64,000 bases of DNA from Paenibacillus aquistagni (GTDB lineage Bacteria > Bacillota > Bacilli > Paenibacillales > Paenibacillaceae), in NCBI RefSeq assembly GCF_900177815.1, contig NZ_FXAZ01000008.1:62001-126000 (forward strand), written 5' to 3'. Numbering within the stretch: the stretch's first letter is position 1; every line of letters begins with the position of its first letter. Below the pieces are notes generated by a model. The model saw nothing but the letters and a program-made list of their open reading frames with translations, searched no databases and had not been told where the DNA came from. Below, one piece after another: positions 35,831 to 45,195 of this stretch. A program made the translations under genes and the position numbers.

Positions 35831-36682
35831 TTGGCCATACAAGCGGTCGGACAGGCGGAGGCACTGTCCATCCAGCTTCTGTGCGAAGTTGCGGGCGTGC
35901 CTAGGTCAAGCTATTACAAATGGCTTAATCATAAGCCGAGCCTGCGACAATTGGAGAACCAAGAGCTGACAGCGGTCATGATGACATTGTATGAGAAGGT
36001 TGAAGGCACCTTCGGCTACCGACAGCTAACGCTACATATGCGTCGTCAAACTCAGAAGCGCATTAACCACAAACGCGTACTGCGCTTAATGAAGTGTAAA
36101 GGCATTCAGTCGGTCATCCGGAGGAAGAAAAAGCGATATGAGCGCTCTACGCCGCAGCAAGTAGCGGAGAACGTTTTAAACCGCAAATTCCAAGCGGAAG
36201 CACCGAACGAGAAGTGGCTAACAGATGTTACGGAGATGAAATATGGTAACAGCCAGAAGGCGTATTTAAGCGCGATTCTCGATCTCCATGATAAATCGAT
36301 TGTTTCTTATGTACTCGGGCGTTCCAATAATAACCCCCTTGTATTTAAGACGCTGGAGATAGCGTTGGCATCAGTGTCTGAAAGGAAACCGTTGCTCCAT
36401 AGCGACCGTGGTAACCAGTATACGTCTTTGCGTTTCAAGGAGATGCTAGACGAGGCTCAACTCAAGCAGAGTATGTCGCGAGTTGGTCGTTGTATCGATA
36501 ACGGGCCTATGGAATCCTTCTGGGGGACATTGAAATGTGAGAAGTATTATTTGCATACTTACGACACCTTTGAGCAGTTGGAGCGAGACATTGAGGACTA
36601 CATTCACTTTTACAATTACGAGCGTTTACAGTCCAAATTAAACGGCCTCAGTCCCATGGAATTCAGGACTAAGGCCGCATAA
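35831..36682 (+). CDS. IS150-group OrfB (DDE integrase/transposase)
   Basis: 283 residues from the TTG at 35831. HTH_21 at about 30-90 and an rve integrase core with the DDE triad: LTDVTEMKY (first Asp), LHSDRGNQYTS (second Asp), ESFWGTLKCE (Glu). Its frame is open upstream to the slip site at 35774, and no good start codon follows the AAAGGAGG at 35788; so the active enzyme is probably the OrfAB fusion made by -1 frameshifting. All key residues are present. Confidence 0.88.
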   Translation: MAIQAVGQAEALSIQLLCEVAGVPRSSYYKWLNHKPSLRQLENQELTAVMMTLYEKVEGTFGYRQLTLHMRRQTQKRINHKRVLRLMKCKGIQSVIRRKKKRYERSTPQQVAENVLNRKFQAEAPNEKWLTDVTEMKYGNSQKAYLSAILDLHDKSIVSYVLGRSNNNPLVFKTLEIALASVSERKPLLHSDRGNQYTSLRFKEMLDEAQLKQSMSRVGRCIDNGPMESFWGTLKCEKYYLHTYDTFEQLERDIEDYIHFYNYERLQSKLNGLSPMEFRTKAA

Positions 36683-36942
36683 CGACTTTTTATTTTTTAT
36701 ACTGTCTACTTGACGGGGAGCACTTCATTTTCAGATGATTTAACCAGCCCTTATTACTATTTTGGCGAGGTCAGTGTATATCGATTCGTTTCCCCGGCCT
36801 GTATTCTATTAAAGAAGACACGATTTGTCCCATCACGTGGGCAGTGGTCAGCGTGAGCTTATTATATTTATACTCCCTTGCTATAATATGATCAGAACAA
36901 CAAGAAACATTGTACCATTCTAACCATTATTATGATCCAACT

Positions 36943-39900
36943 TTAGAGGAAATCTTCTGGCAGCAGTGTCGTCAATTCCTTAATCCCAGCTTCCATATTG
37001 CCACTTAGACGCAATGCATGCTTACGTATGGCTCTCTCGCACATATTTCGGACCAGCCGTCCATTCCCTGCAGCCTGATCATTTGAAGCCTGCATGAGTA
37101 CCTTTTTTAGTGATAAAGAAGCGTTTGGATGCAGGTGATATCCTTGCTTCTTCAACATAGAATGTGCTATATCCAGCAATTCCTCAATAGAATAATCTTC
37201 AAATTGTATAATGTTCGGGAATCTTGATCGCAAACCAGCATTTTGATTCAAAAAACGCTCCATATCCTGATCATAGCCAGCAATAATGACAATCAGTCTA
37301 TCACGATAATCATCCATGGCCTTCACCAAGGTATCGATTGCTTCCTTACCAAAGGCATCACCTTCAGCTAAGGCGTAGGCTTCATCAATAAAAAGCACAC
37401 CACCAAGTGCTTGCTCGATCACCCCCCTTGTCTTCAAAGCCGTTTGCCCTACATATCCCGCAACCAAACCCGAACGATCCGTCTCGATCAGGGAGTCTGT
37501 AGGCATTACGCCAAGTTCTTTGAATCGTTTTGCCAATACTCTCGCAATCGTAGTCTTCCCCGTGCCCGGGTTTCCTTTGAACACCATATGCAAAGTCTGA
37601 GCACTAGCAGAAGGAAGACCTAACTGTTCTCTTCGCTTTGCCATTTCAATCTGGGCCGATAATGCGTGGACGAATTCTTTTACGCTGCGAAGCCCTATCA
37701 TTTGCTCCAACTCACCCAGCGCATTCTGCTGATCAAGTTCATTCTCTTGCTTCATCGCTATTGGAAAATCCATCTGCCGCAAAATAGTAAGCTCTTCTAC
37801 TGCTGCATTTGGCTCATCCGAAAGCCGCACTCCCTGAGCTCGAATCGCTTGCTCCAGCAAATTACGCACGAGCCGAGCATTTCCCCCATCACGTTTGCCA
37901 GAAACCTGCACTTGCTTAAAATACTGATGCAGCTTAGCTTTCATTCCGGCTTCCAATTGAAAGCCTCTAGAACTGGACATCACCTCGGTAATCTGTTGAA
38001 GTTCAGCAGCCGTGTAATCAGGAAACTCGATCTGAAGAGGGAATCTAGACGCCATTCCCGGATTGACAGCAATAAATTGTTCCATATCTTTGGTGTAACC
38101 TGCCAATATAACTACAATATTTTCTTTATACAGTTCTATCAGCCTGACAAGAGTATCAATCGCTTCCTTCCCAAATCCCCCATTTGAGCTGCCTGTGTCA
38201 TTTAAGGCGTATGCTTCGTCTATGAACAGCACGCCGCCAAGCGCCTCTTCCACCACTCTTTTGGTCTTTTCTGCAGTCTGACCCACATATTCAGCGACAA
38301 GATCCGAGCGGTCCACCTCGATCAGATGCCCCTTTTTAAGTACTCCAAGACTTTTGAGCATTTTAGCTGTAATACGAGCCATCGTCGTTTTCCCAGTACC
38401 TGGATTGCCAAGGAAAATCATATTCAGTGTTTGATTGGTATTTACCACAATACCAGCTTCTTTGCGCCGACGATCGACCTCCAATTGTTTTTCCAATGAT
38501 CTTAAGAAGCTCTTGACTTTATCGAGCCCAACCACGGAAGCAAGCTCTGCCTCCATATTGAAAACTTCTCGTTCTCCAATCCCGAAGTCAGCACTCGTCA
38601 GCAGTTGCAGTTCTTCACTTTGAATATCCGCGTGGATTGAGCCGAGTCTACTTGATTGCTTACGTACCGCCATTTCGAATATATTGCGAACAAGTCGACC
38701 ATTCCCGCTATCATTGCGGCCTGGTATCTGCTTTCTATTAAATAGATCCAACAAGCCTTCATGTGTATTCGGAGACAGGCAGAACCCCGTTTTTCCTGCC
38801 ATTCCCTCCAAAATAATAAGCATCTCATCCGGTGAATAATCAGGAAACTCTATATGATATGGAAACCTTGACCTTAACCCAGGATTGGTCCTCAAAAAAT
38901 CTTCCATTTCACTGGTATAACCAGCGAGGACGATAACAAGATCTTCTCGATAATCCTCCATGGCTTTAACAAGCGTATCAATGGCTTCTACCCCGAATGG
39001 GTCCTTCTCATTTCTTGCTAAAGTATAGGCTTCATCTATGAATAGCACGCCACCAAGTGCTTCCTTAACTTTCGCCATCGTCTTCGGCGCAGTCTGACCT
39101 ACATATTTGCCAACTAGATCTTGCCTGGACACTTCAATTAACTGACCTTGTGAGAGAAAGCCTAGTGCCTTTAACAATCGAGCCATCAAGCGAGCTACTG
39201 TCGTCTTCCCTGTGCCAGGGTTACCTGCAAACACCATATGCAGAGTCATATTCACAATTCCCGTGCCCTGCTCTTTTCTCTGTTTGTTCAGTTTGACAGT
39301 TTGAACTAATTCAGAGATCGTTTCTTTTACAACCACTAAGCCTGTTAACTGATAAAGCTCTTCTACTATATGCTCCACAGATTCATTAGTCATTAGACTC
39401 CCTCCTTCAAGAGGGAATTGTTCGCTTCCTGCACGAACCATGAGCTTATCATTCACGAAACTAATTCTAACTTGATCCCCTTGGTAGATTCGCTCCCTTG
39501 CCCTAAGGTCGATAAGAACAGAAGTGAAGCTTTGCTCACACCACTCCTCCAGCGCTTCTCCGTATTGATTGCTCTGTATAGCTGCCTCTGCAACGTGCAC
39601 ATGTACTTCTGGATCAATCGTGATCTTAATGCCCGCATCTTTTTCGATTACTTGCTTCGTCTCTGATAACCGACCTTCCACTACGGAGACCATCTTATCA
39701 AGGGTGAGGTGTTCCGTGATAACCGAAGCCTTGATTCCTTTTAGAATCGGATCAGGAATTTGTGAGGCGACACCTGAAGGAACACGCTCTCCCGATCGTG
39801 CTGGAGCTTCATGATCGCTATAGAACAGGAGATAATGGTCCGATGCAGATATGGTAACACCATGTTTGGTTCTAAATGAACCTGTTTGAACCAAATCTCC

Positions 39901-40746
39901 TAGGAGTCCTGCAATTTCTGGATCAGCCTCTGCCATTCCCGTAAATAAAATCGTACTTCTGCCATCTCCAATGGCGGCGGTCATATCCAAAATAAAGGTT
40001 GCCGCTATATCCTCTGCTGTATAACGGCTCAAGTCAACTTCAGTATAGTTGGGTGTCACCGCGAGATGATAGATATACATCAGTTTGCTGAGATTTTTAA
40101 CTGCTGTTTTCTTGCCGGTACCAGCCGGCCCTGTCAACAAAATGACATTTCGCACATCGTTTTTCTTATTTAGATGTCCTTTTTTATACTCCATCACAAG
40201 GTTATAGCAGAAGTCAGCTTGACCAACCACATAACGGTTAAGATGCCTGTTGATCTCTTCAAATATATCATCGGTGGTTTGAAAAGCTCCGCCAGGCTTA
40301 TGCTGTTTCTTGCGAACAGTACTCGACGATTCGGCACCTTTCACAGCTTGGGAAGCATGCATCTGCTTACTGGCTGAGGTACTATATTTGTCTTGCAGAT
40401 TCCCATTATTTCTTGAACCCCCACCAATAGACTGAGAGTCAGAAGTCGCTGATGCCGCCTTTTTACTGGAGGATCCAACATAAGTTTTCGTTGTTTGACG
40501 AGAGCCAGCTTCACTATTAGCTGTCATTTCATCCTTATAAGCGTTTGAATGGGTGTACGGCTCCTTTGTCTGAGATATATGATGCGAAGCAGCCTTATCC
40601 TGTTCATACTCCCCCTTTTTCTTAGCTGTGAACAAATCATATAATTGGATCTCAGGAAGTATAAATCGCAATCCTTTTCTTAGAGCAGTTTTCAACTTCG
40701 ACAACGCTGGCTCACCTTCTTCTCTATCTAGTTTTACGTTCCCCAT
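36943..40746 (-). CDS. Giant CbxX/SpoVK-like protein with four AAA+ modules
   Basis: 1,267 residues. A polar, low-complexity N-terminus (about 45-155) is followed by four P-loop modules: LLTGPAGTGKKT (about 205), GNPGTGKTTVAR (508), GNPGTGKTTMAR (780) and GNPGTGKTTIAR (1058). Modules 2-4 have FIDEAYxL Walker B, VGQTAxKT pore-side segments and C-terminal GNARLVRN-type sensor motifs, as in SpoVK/CbbX/EccA. Module 1 has LLTGPAGTGKKT but TILFTGMAEADPE in place of the Walker B, so it is probably degenerate. Family members remodel proteins, often in secretion or spore formation; the target here is unknown. ATG 40746 has no clear ribosome binding site. It is close to an IS element but intact. Confidence 0.85.
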   Translation of the reverse strand: MGNVKLDREEGEPALSKLKTALRKGLRFILPEIQLYDLFTAKKKGEYEQDKAASHHISQTKEPYTHSNAYKDEMTANSEAGSRQTTKTYVGSSSKKAASATSDSQSIGGGSRNNGNLQDKYSTSASKQMHASQAVKGAESSSTVRKKQHKPGGAFQTTDDIFEEINRHLNRYVVGQADFCYNLVMEYKKGHLNKKNDVRNVILLTGPAGTGKKTAVKNLSKLMYIYHLAVTPNYTEVDLSRYTAEDIAATFILDMTAAIGDGRSTILFTGMAEADPEIAGLLGDLVQTGSFRTKHGVTISASDHYLLFYSDHEAPARSGERVPSGVASQIPDPILKGIKASVITEHLTLDKMVSVVEGRLSETKQVIEKDAGIKITIDPEVHVHVAEAAIQSNQYGEALEEWCEQSFTSVLIDLRARERIYQGDQVRISFVNDKLMVRAGSEQFPLEGGSLMTNESVEHIVEELYQLTGLVVVKETISELVQTVKLNKQRKEQGTGIVNMTLHMVFAGNPGTGKTTVARLMARLLKALGFLSQGQLIEVSRQDLVGKYVGQTAPKTMAKVKEALGGVLFIDEAYTLARNEKDPFGVEAIDTLVKAMEDYREDLVIVLAGYTSEMEDFLRTNPGLRSRFPYHIEFPDYSPDEMLIILEGMAGKTGFCLSPNTHEGLLDLFNRKQIPGRNDSGNGRLVRNIFEMAVRKQSSRLGSIHADIQSEELQLLTSADFGIGEREVFNMEAELASVVGLDKVKSFLRSLEKQLEVDRRRKEAGIVVNTNQTLNMIFLGNPGTGKTTMARITAKMLKSLGVLKKGHLIEVDRSDLVAEYVGQTAEKTKRVVEEALGGVLFIDEAYALNDTGSSNGGFGKEAIDTLVRLIELYKENIVVILAGYTKDMEQFIAVNPGMASRFPLQIEFPDYTAAELQQITEVMSSSRGFQLEAGMKAKLHQYFKQVQVSGKRDGGNARLVRNLLEQAIRAQGVRLSDEPNAAVEELTILRQMDFPIAMKQENELDQQNALGELEQMIGLRSVKEFVHALSAQIEMAKRREQLGLPSASAQTLHMVFKGNPGTGKTTIARVLAKRFKELGVMPTDSLIETDRSGLVAGYVGQTALKTRGVIEQALGGVLFIDEAYALAEGDAFGKEAIDTLVKAMDDYRDRLIVIIAGYDQDMERFLNQNAGLRSRFPNIIQFEDYSIEELLDIAHSMLKKQGYHLHPNASLSLKKVLMQASNDQAAGNGRLVRNMCERAIRKHALRLSGNMEAGIKELTTLLPEDFL

Positions 40747-40884
40747 AAACAAAATGCAGAGTTGCTTATACTAGCTAGATTGTATACTATATCTATTAAT
40801 CTAACAGTAAATTTCAGGTAATCCCTGCGATGATTTCTACTACTCTTCTTCTTCAAACAATTCACACAGTACCATATCGCGATT

Positions 40885-41075
40885 TTATAGAAAGCGTCTT
40901 GTCAGCACGTAATGCAGCGTATCCTCATAGCGAATCTCATGGATAGGAGAAGCATCAAAATTCAAGAATTGCGCACCCGGAAAGAGTGTGTTGCAATAAT
41001 AAACTGCGCTTCATGCTCAAGTTCCTTGATCACTCGCATAAGCGAAAGCTGTCTAGCAGGCGAAAGAGCAGCCTT
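40885..41075 (-). pseudogene. C-terminal remnant of an AAA/ABC-type ATPase
   Basis: On the minus strand one frame reads AALSPARQLSLMRVIKELEH and EAQFIIATHS, then the sense continues in another frame as FPGAQFLNFDASPIHEIRYE and DTLHYVLTRRFL before a stop at 40885. In the family (AAA_21-like ATPases) the ATHS is normally followed by PILLAFPGA, so about 14 bases have been lost, shifting the frame. The N-terminal two thirds with the P-loop are gone. It lies upstream of the four-module AAA+ gene. Dead gene, confident. Confidence 0.75.
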
Positions 41076-41213
41076 CGATTGGAAGACTGCTCTTTATTAC
41101 GTGTATGCAGAAAGCATGTTTCACACTCGCTTAGCCAATGACAAACCCAACACTCATGTCCCTTGTCATCATGATAGATATTCATGATCTTCGCTGCGCA
41201 CGCCCAATATCCG

Positions 41214-42089
41214 CTATGGCATAAAGCCATTCTGGCTTATTCCGATCTTATCCTCTGCAAAAGCCGTTCTCATCCGTTCATACACGACCTGATAAGCAGC
41301 TGGATGATACCAATCCAACAGCCCGAGCTCCTCATACTTCGCGCGGAGTCCCATCCGAGACGTCCGCTTGCCGCCGCTGCCGTCTCCCATATAGTAATCG
41401 TCGATGCATATGCGATCTACAACCCGAGCTAGCAGCTCAGGAAACTGTTCTGAGCTTGGAAGAACAGGTGCTATCGTCGCTTGCGTGCTTATACCAGCCT
41501 CCCTTAGCTTAGAGAGAGCGCGAATCCGCCCGCCAATTGGCGGCGCATCCGGGGTAAACTGCTTTCTAATCTCTTCGCGATCCGTTTCGACCGTCATGCT
41601 GACGCGAACTCTCTCCTTTAACTGCAAGAGCAAATCAATATCCCGCGTGACGAGCGGACTTCTGGTCTGCACAAGGACAAAGTCCGGCGGATGATTCACC
41701 ATTGCCTCCAACAGGGTCCTAGTCACTTTCTCCTTATATTCCGCAGGCTGATAAGGGTCTGTGCTGGAGGACATGAAGATCGTAACCGGCTCTTTGCTCT
41801 TTGCCTTTCGAAGCTCTTTTTCAAAGATCGCTGACGCTCCTTGCTTCACATCAACCCAAGAACCCCATTCCTGCTTGCGAAAGAGCTGGATCGGCATCTG
41901 CCTGACGTAACAGAAGGAACAGCCGAAGCTGCATCCTCCATAAGGATTCAAGGAATGCGTGTAGCCAGTTAGGAACCCCGTTCCTTTGTTCAGTAGACTC
42001 TTAGGTTCTTTATAGAACAATTCATGCTTCAATGCACTTCTTATCCTTTCATATACTTTGTTGTTTCCCTTTGTATCAGTTATACGCAA
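41214..42089 (-). CDS. SPL-family radical SAM protein
   Basis: About 291 residues. The radical SAM cluster motif C-x3-C-x2-C appears as CSFGCSFCYVRQMP in NPYGGCSFGCSFCYV (about 55-68), with later FMSSSTDPYQPAEYKEKVTR and TMETDREEIRKQF segments typical of the group related to spore photoproduct lyase (Rv2578c-like). It cleaves SAM to start a radical reaction; substrate unknown, DNA repair is a guess. The frame opens with GTG 42116; AAGAGG 8 bases before TTG 42089 is favoured. Downstream of the GH2 gene by 61 bases on the same strand, probably by chance. Confidence 0.82.
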   Translation of the reverse strand: MRITDTKGNNKVYERIRSALKHELFYKEPKSLLNKGTGFLTGYTHSLNPYGGCSFGCSFCYVRQMPIQLFRKQEWGSWVDVKQGASAIFEKELRKAKSKEPVTIFMSSSTDPYQPAEYKEKVTRTLLEAMVNHPPDFVLVQTRSPLVTRDIDLLLQLKERVRVSMTVETDREEIRKQFTPDAPPIGGRIRALSKLREAGISTQATIAPVLPSSEQFPELLARVVDRICIDDYYMGDGSGGKRTSRMGLRAKYEELGLLDWYHPAAYQVVYERMRTAFAEDKIGISQNGFMP

Positions 42090-42150
42090 GAGCAGGACCT
42101 CTTGTTGTCCACGCACAGGTCAGCCGCTGCTTAACCTCTGTATAGCTCTA

Positions 42151-44970
42151 TTATCGCCCTTCCCCTGCCTTCGTTCCATATGCGGCAATTGAATAGATTC
42201 CCGCTGTGCCTGAGGTGACATGAAGGATGGTGATCCGTACATAGCGTATTGCCCCTGCCAAGAAGGTATCCGGCCTTACATCCTGGCCCGTACCTGCTCT
42301 TTGAAGCATTTCCATCCACTCGCTTCCATCATTCGACACGTCCACTCGATACACATACTGAACATGGTCGCTCTCCCAATCCACCTTACAGCCCGTAAGA
42401 TCATAGTGATCCTCCAAATCTATCGTTATCCACTGCGGCATGGACATTTCAGAAGGCTTCCACTTCGAGTTGAGCTTCCCATCTGTAGCCGAGGAAGCAG
42501 GAGCATTTTTTTGCTGTGAGCTGGCTGTTACCGGCTTGCAATATGCAAGATTGAAGTCCTTCCGGTTGACAGACACATAGCGTTGAACTCGATCCGCTTG
42601 ATATACAGGCTTCACAGCTGGCGGCTGCTGAACTGGACCCCTTACATGCTTCTTTGAATCCGCAATTGAGGTTAGTCTTACAGAAGCCGATGCTAACCCT
42701 TCAGCAGAAGCTGTGACGATAATGTCCCCTGCCTCGGTGGTAGATTGAATCAATACGCCTATTGCCCCTGCTTCGGCAGCTATCGGATTCGCCCCTACCC
42801 TTAGGTCCTGATCTCCCACGATACGGCCGGCCCCTTTCACTTGAAACGCAATTGCACGTTCATCCTTCGTTGCCAGCATGCCATTCTGATCCAAGACATA
42901 AGCATGGATCATCACAAGATCCGCGCCATCTGCCACGAGATGGAGCCCGCAGTAGTCAGCTACAAGGCTCAATTGAGTCGCCTCTTCCGCAGTACGGATC
43001 GTATGAGTGGCGACTGCCCTGCCTCCGATCGAGCCTTCTGCTCGAAGCTCTCCCGGAATATACTTAACCCCACGGAAGATAAAAGGCGGATGAGGAACGT
43101 GGGCATAAGCTGTATCCGGCTTATTTGTACCCAGCAGTTCCCCATTCAAATATAAGGATACACTGTCGCAATTGCTAAATACGACAATCTGTTCTACTCT
43201 GCAATCGTTCCACTCGCTGGCAATAAATAAAACGGGCTCATTGTTAATACCAGATATGAACGTATTCGGATCCCGCTGGCTGCTGTACATATAATAGGCA
43301 TACTTAGGAATTCGATAAACATCGAACACACCTGTAGCCGCCATATTGTCGATGTATCCCCGGTTGTGGTCGATCCCCGTCCATAACGCAAAGCCAGACA
43401 ATCTGCTGCTGCCATAGTATTGGTCAATATAAGATAAGCGCTCTAGCGCAGATCGAAGCATCGCTCTTTCACCACCATGATAGAAGCTGTTATTGCCGCG
43501 GCTGCAGCGATTTTGCGTTTTTTGAGGACCATATTGCTCTCGATAGTTATCCCCATATTCCCGAATGAATAGAGGCTTATTCTCTTGAATCACAGTGTCC
43601 ACATGACCATATGCGATATCGTAATATTGAGCGCCTTGGCTGTGAGAATCACAGGCCGCATAGCATGAATCGCCAGGATATTCTTCATGAGTGATGAGAT
43701 AGGTATTCTTCGCATATTCCTCGTTATAGTATGTCTCATTCAATATAGGCTCCCAGAAAATCACGCATGGATGGTTGCGATCTCTTCGAATCATCTCGCG
43801 AACATTCTGATAAGATCTGTCTTTGAACGTCTGATTGTCTCTAAACCACTGCCAGCCTGGTATCGGTACCACGCACATTAATCCAAGCTCATCACAGGCA
43901 TTCATAAAAGCGTTGGACTGTGGGTAATGTCCTGTGCGAATAAAGTTGAAGCCCGCTTCCTTCAGCTTAATCGCGTCTCTTCGATGCATCGTATCCGGCA
44001 GCGCTTCGCCCACGTACACATATTCTTGATGTCGGTTCGCTCCATTAAGGACAAGGTGCTCTCCATTAATCGCAAAGCCTTCAGCGGTAAACGAAATAGC
44101 ACGTATCCCTATCTTGATTTGAACTCGATCAAGCCGCCTTCCTTCTCCCCATACCTCGCACAGAAGCGTATACAAATAAGGATGATCGGGGTGCCACAGC
44201 TTGGGCTCTTGTACATCAAGCGCTTGAAGATAAACTGAAGCTGCACAGCCGGCTATAAACTGCGCATCGCTCCAAGAAGCGGCAATCTCCAATCCTGCAT
44301 GATCGATTAGAATAGCTTTTAGCGAGACCTCTTTAGGATGATCATAATCATTTTGAACATGAGTCTGAATATGGATGCAGGCATGTTCTTTGGTTACTTC
44401 AGGATACGTTACAAATAGACCGCCTCCTGCAACCTGATCAGCATGAACAGCATCTGTAATATAGAGCCGCTCCATCTGATGGAGCCACACATTACGGTAC
44501 AGACCTCCAAAATAGCAAAAATCCAGCTCTGACTGAGGCTTGCCAGGTGGAATGTCGATAGCATCGGAATTGTCGAGTCGAACCGCCATAACATTATCCT
44601 CATCCGCAACCACAACATCCGTTATATCTATCGAAAAAGGCAGGTATCCACCATAATGCGATACCATATGCACCCCGTTCACCCATACTTCTGCCGTGTG
44701 CTTCGCACCTTCAAATTCAATAAAGAGCTTGTTTCCAATTGATTCTGGTTCGATATTAAAATGGCGGCGGTACCAGGCCACACCTTGATAATTGACGCCC
44801 CCGCTGCACATTGCCGACTCCACGCGAACCGTATGAGGCAAATGGACAACCTCCCAAGCGCTGTCCTCGAATTGCGGCTGGTCTGCCCCCTCCATATCCC
44901 CTCTAAAAAATCGCCACTCGGCATTCATGCTCCAATCGATCCGTCCTTGCTTGCCCATTCCTTCCTGCAT
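42151..44970 (-). CDS. Beta-galactosidase, glycoside hydrolase family 2, with C-terminal discoidin-like domain
   Basis: 939 residues. Sugar-binding N-domain (NKLFIEFEGAKHTAEVWVNG near 78-97), immunoglobulin-like middle, and GH2 barrel with acid/base Glu in FWEPILNE (about 408) and nucleophile Glu in FIREYGDNYREQYG (about 470). Later Ig-like regions and a C-terminal F5/8 type C domain (AYCKPVTASSQQ to RYVRITILHVTSG, about 795-930) that may bind carbohydrate. No signal peptide is visible, odd for an enzyme with a binding domain. GGGAGGGGAG precedes the ATG. Divergent from an AraC gene, its likely regulator. Exact substrate among beta-galactosides/glucuronides is open. Confidence 0.85.
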   Translation of the reverse strand: MQEGMGKQGRIDWSMNAEWRFFRGDMEGADQPQFEDSAWEVVHLPHTVRVESAMCSGGVNYQGVAWYRRHFNIEPESIGNKLFIEFEGAKHTAEVWVNGVHMVSHYGGYLPFSIDITDVVVADEDNVMAVRLDNSDAIDIPPGKPQSELDFCYFGGLYRNVWLHQMERLYITDAVHADQVAGGGLFVTYPEVTKEHACIHIQTHVQNDYDHPKEVSLKAILIDHAGLEIAASWSDAQFIAGCAASVYLQALDVQEPKLWHPDHPYLYTLLCEVWGEGRRLDRVQIKIGIRAISFTAEGFAINGEHLVLNGANRHQEYVYVGEALPDTMHRRDAIKLKEAGFNFIRTGHYPQSNAFMNACDELGLMCVVPIPGWQWFRDNQTFKDRSYQNVREMIRRDRNHPCVIFWEPILNETYYNEEYAKNTYLITHEEYPGDSCYAACDSHSQGAQYYDIAYGHVDTVIQENKPLFIREYGDNYREQYGPQKTQNRCSRGNNSFYHGGERAMLRSALERLSYIDQYYGSSRLSGFALWTGIDHNRGYIDNMAATGVFDVYRIPKYAYYMYSSQRDPNTFISGINNEPVLFIASEWNDCRVEQIVVFSNCDSVSLYLNGELLGTNKPDTAYAHVPHPPFIFRGVKYIPGELRAEGSIGGRAVATHTIRTAEEATQLSLVADYCGLHLVADGADLVMIHAYVLDQNGMLATKDERAIAFQVKGAGRIVGDQDLRVGANPIAAEAGAIGVLIQSTTEAGDIIVTASAEGLASASVRLTSIADSKKHVRGPVQQPPAVKPVYQADRVQRYVSVNRKDFNLAYCKPVTASSQQKNAPASSATDGKLNSKWKPSEMSMPQWITIDLEDHYDLTGCKVDWESDHVQYVYRVDVSNDGSEWMEMLQRAGTGQDVRPDTFLAGAIRYVRITILHVTSGTAGIYSIAAYGTKAGEGR

Positions 44971-45137
44971 GTGCTCCCCTCCCGCTTGAACTCTTCTGCT
45001 TTAGTTGATTTGATTATCCATATCCAGTTCCAATCAACAGCCAACTACAGTATATAGGGGACGAACCGCGCAAGAACATCCAAGAATGCACGCCTTTTAT
45101 ATAATAATCTGAATGTCCATTGTGAAATTAATATTGC

Positions 45138-45165
45138 TATAACATCGTCTTGCTCCTATGTTATA
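45138..45165 (+). promoter_or_regulatory. Perfect palindrome between GH2 and AraC genes, putative operator
   Basis: TATAACAT (45138-45145) and ATGTTATA (45158-45165) with a 12-base spacer, 30 bases before the AraC gene. Arm distance of 20 bases between starts (about two helical turns) suits a dimeric regulator. Confidence 0.5.
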
Positions 45166-45195
45166 TATGAGAAAACGAAATTAGGGGGAGCTCAT

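Larger units (their letters stand above)
35058..36727 (+). mobile_element. Complete IS3-family (IS150-group) insertion sequence, about 1.67 kb
   Basis: Terminal inverted repeats start TGATATGCTCCCC at 35058 and, inverted, TGAAGTGCTCCCC ending at 36727; 20 of the first 26 positions match, including GTAGACAG at positions 19-26. A TTTT on both sides (35054-35057, 36728-36731) fits a 4-base target duplication, though the flanks are T-rich. Two intact frames, OrfA and OrfB, with an A-AAA-AAG slip site. The element therefore looks recent and potentially active. Confidence 0.85.
35038..36750 (+). terminator. Terminator of the kinase gene, split by the insertion sequence
   Basis: GGGCTGGTTA (35038-35047), preceded by an A run, pairs with TAACCAGCCC (36741-36750), which is followed by TTATTACTATTTT. 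Without the insertion and one TTTT copy the two arms would lie about 18-22 bases apart, a normal stem-loop. The element sits in the loop. Confidence 0.65.

Noticed and set aside
41064-41095. Hairpin AAAGAGCAG...CTGCTCTTT taken as a terminator
   Set aside because: Good stem but no plus-strand gene in front of it and only a short T stretch; it overlaps the start of the ATPase remnant.
41030-41230. 66-codon Cys-rich minus-strand frame (GHECWVCHWLSECETCF)
   Set aside because: It looks like a zinc-binding small protein, but it overlaps the end of the radical SAM gene and the ATPase remnant and has no ribosome binding site.
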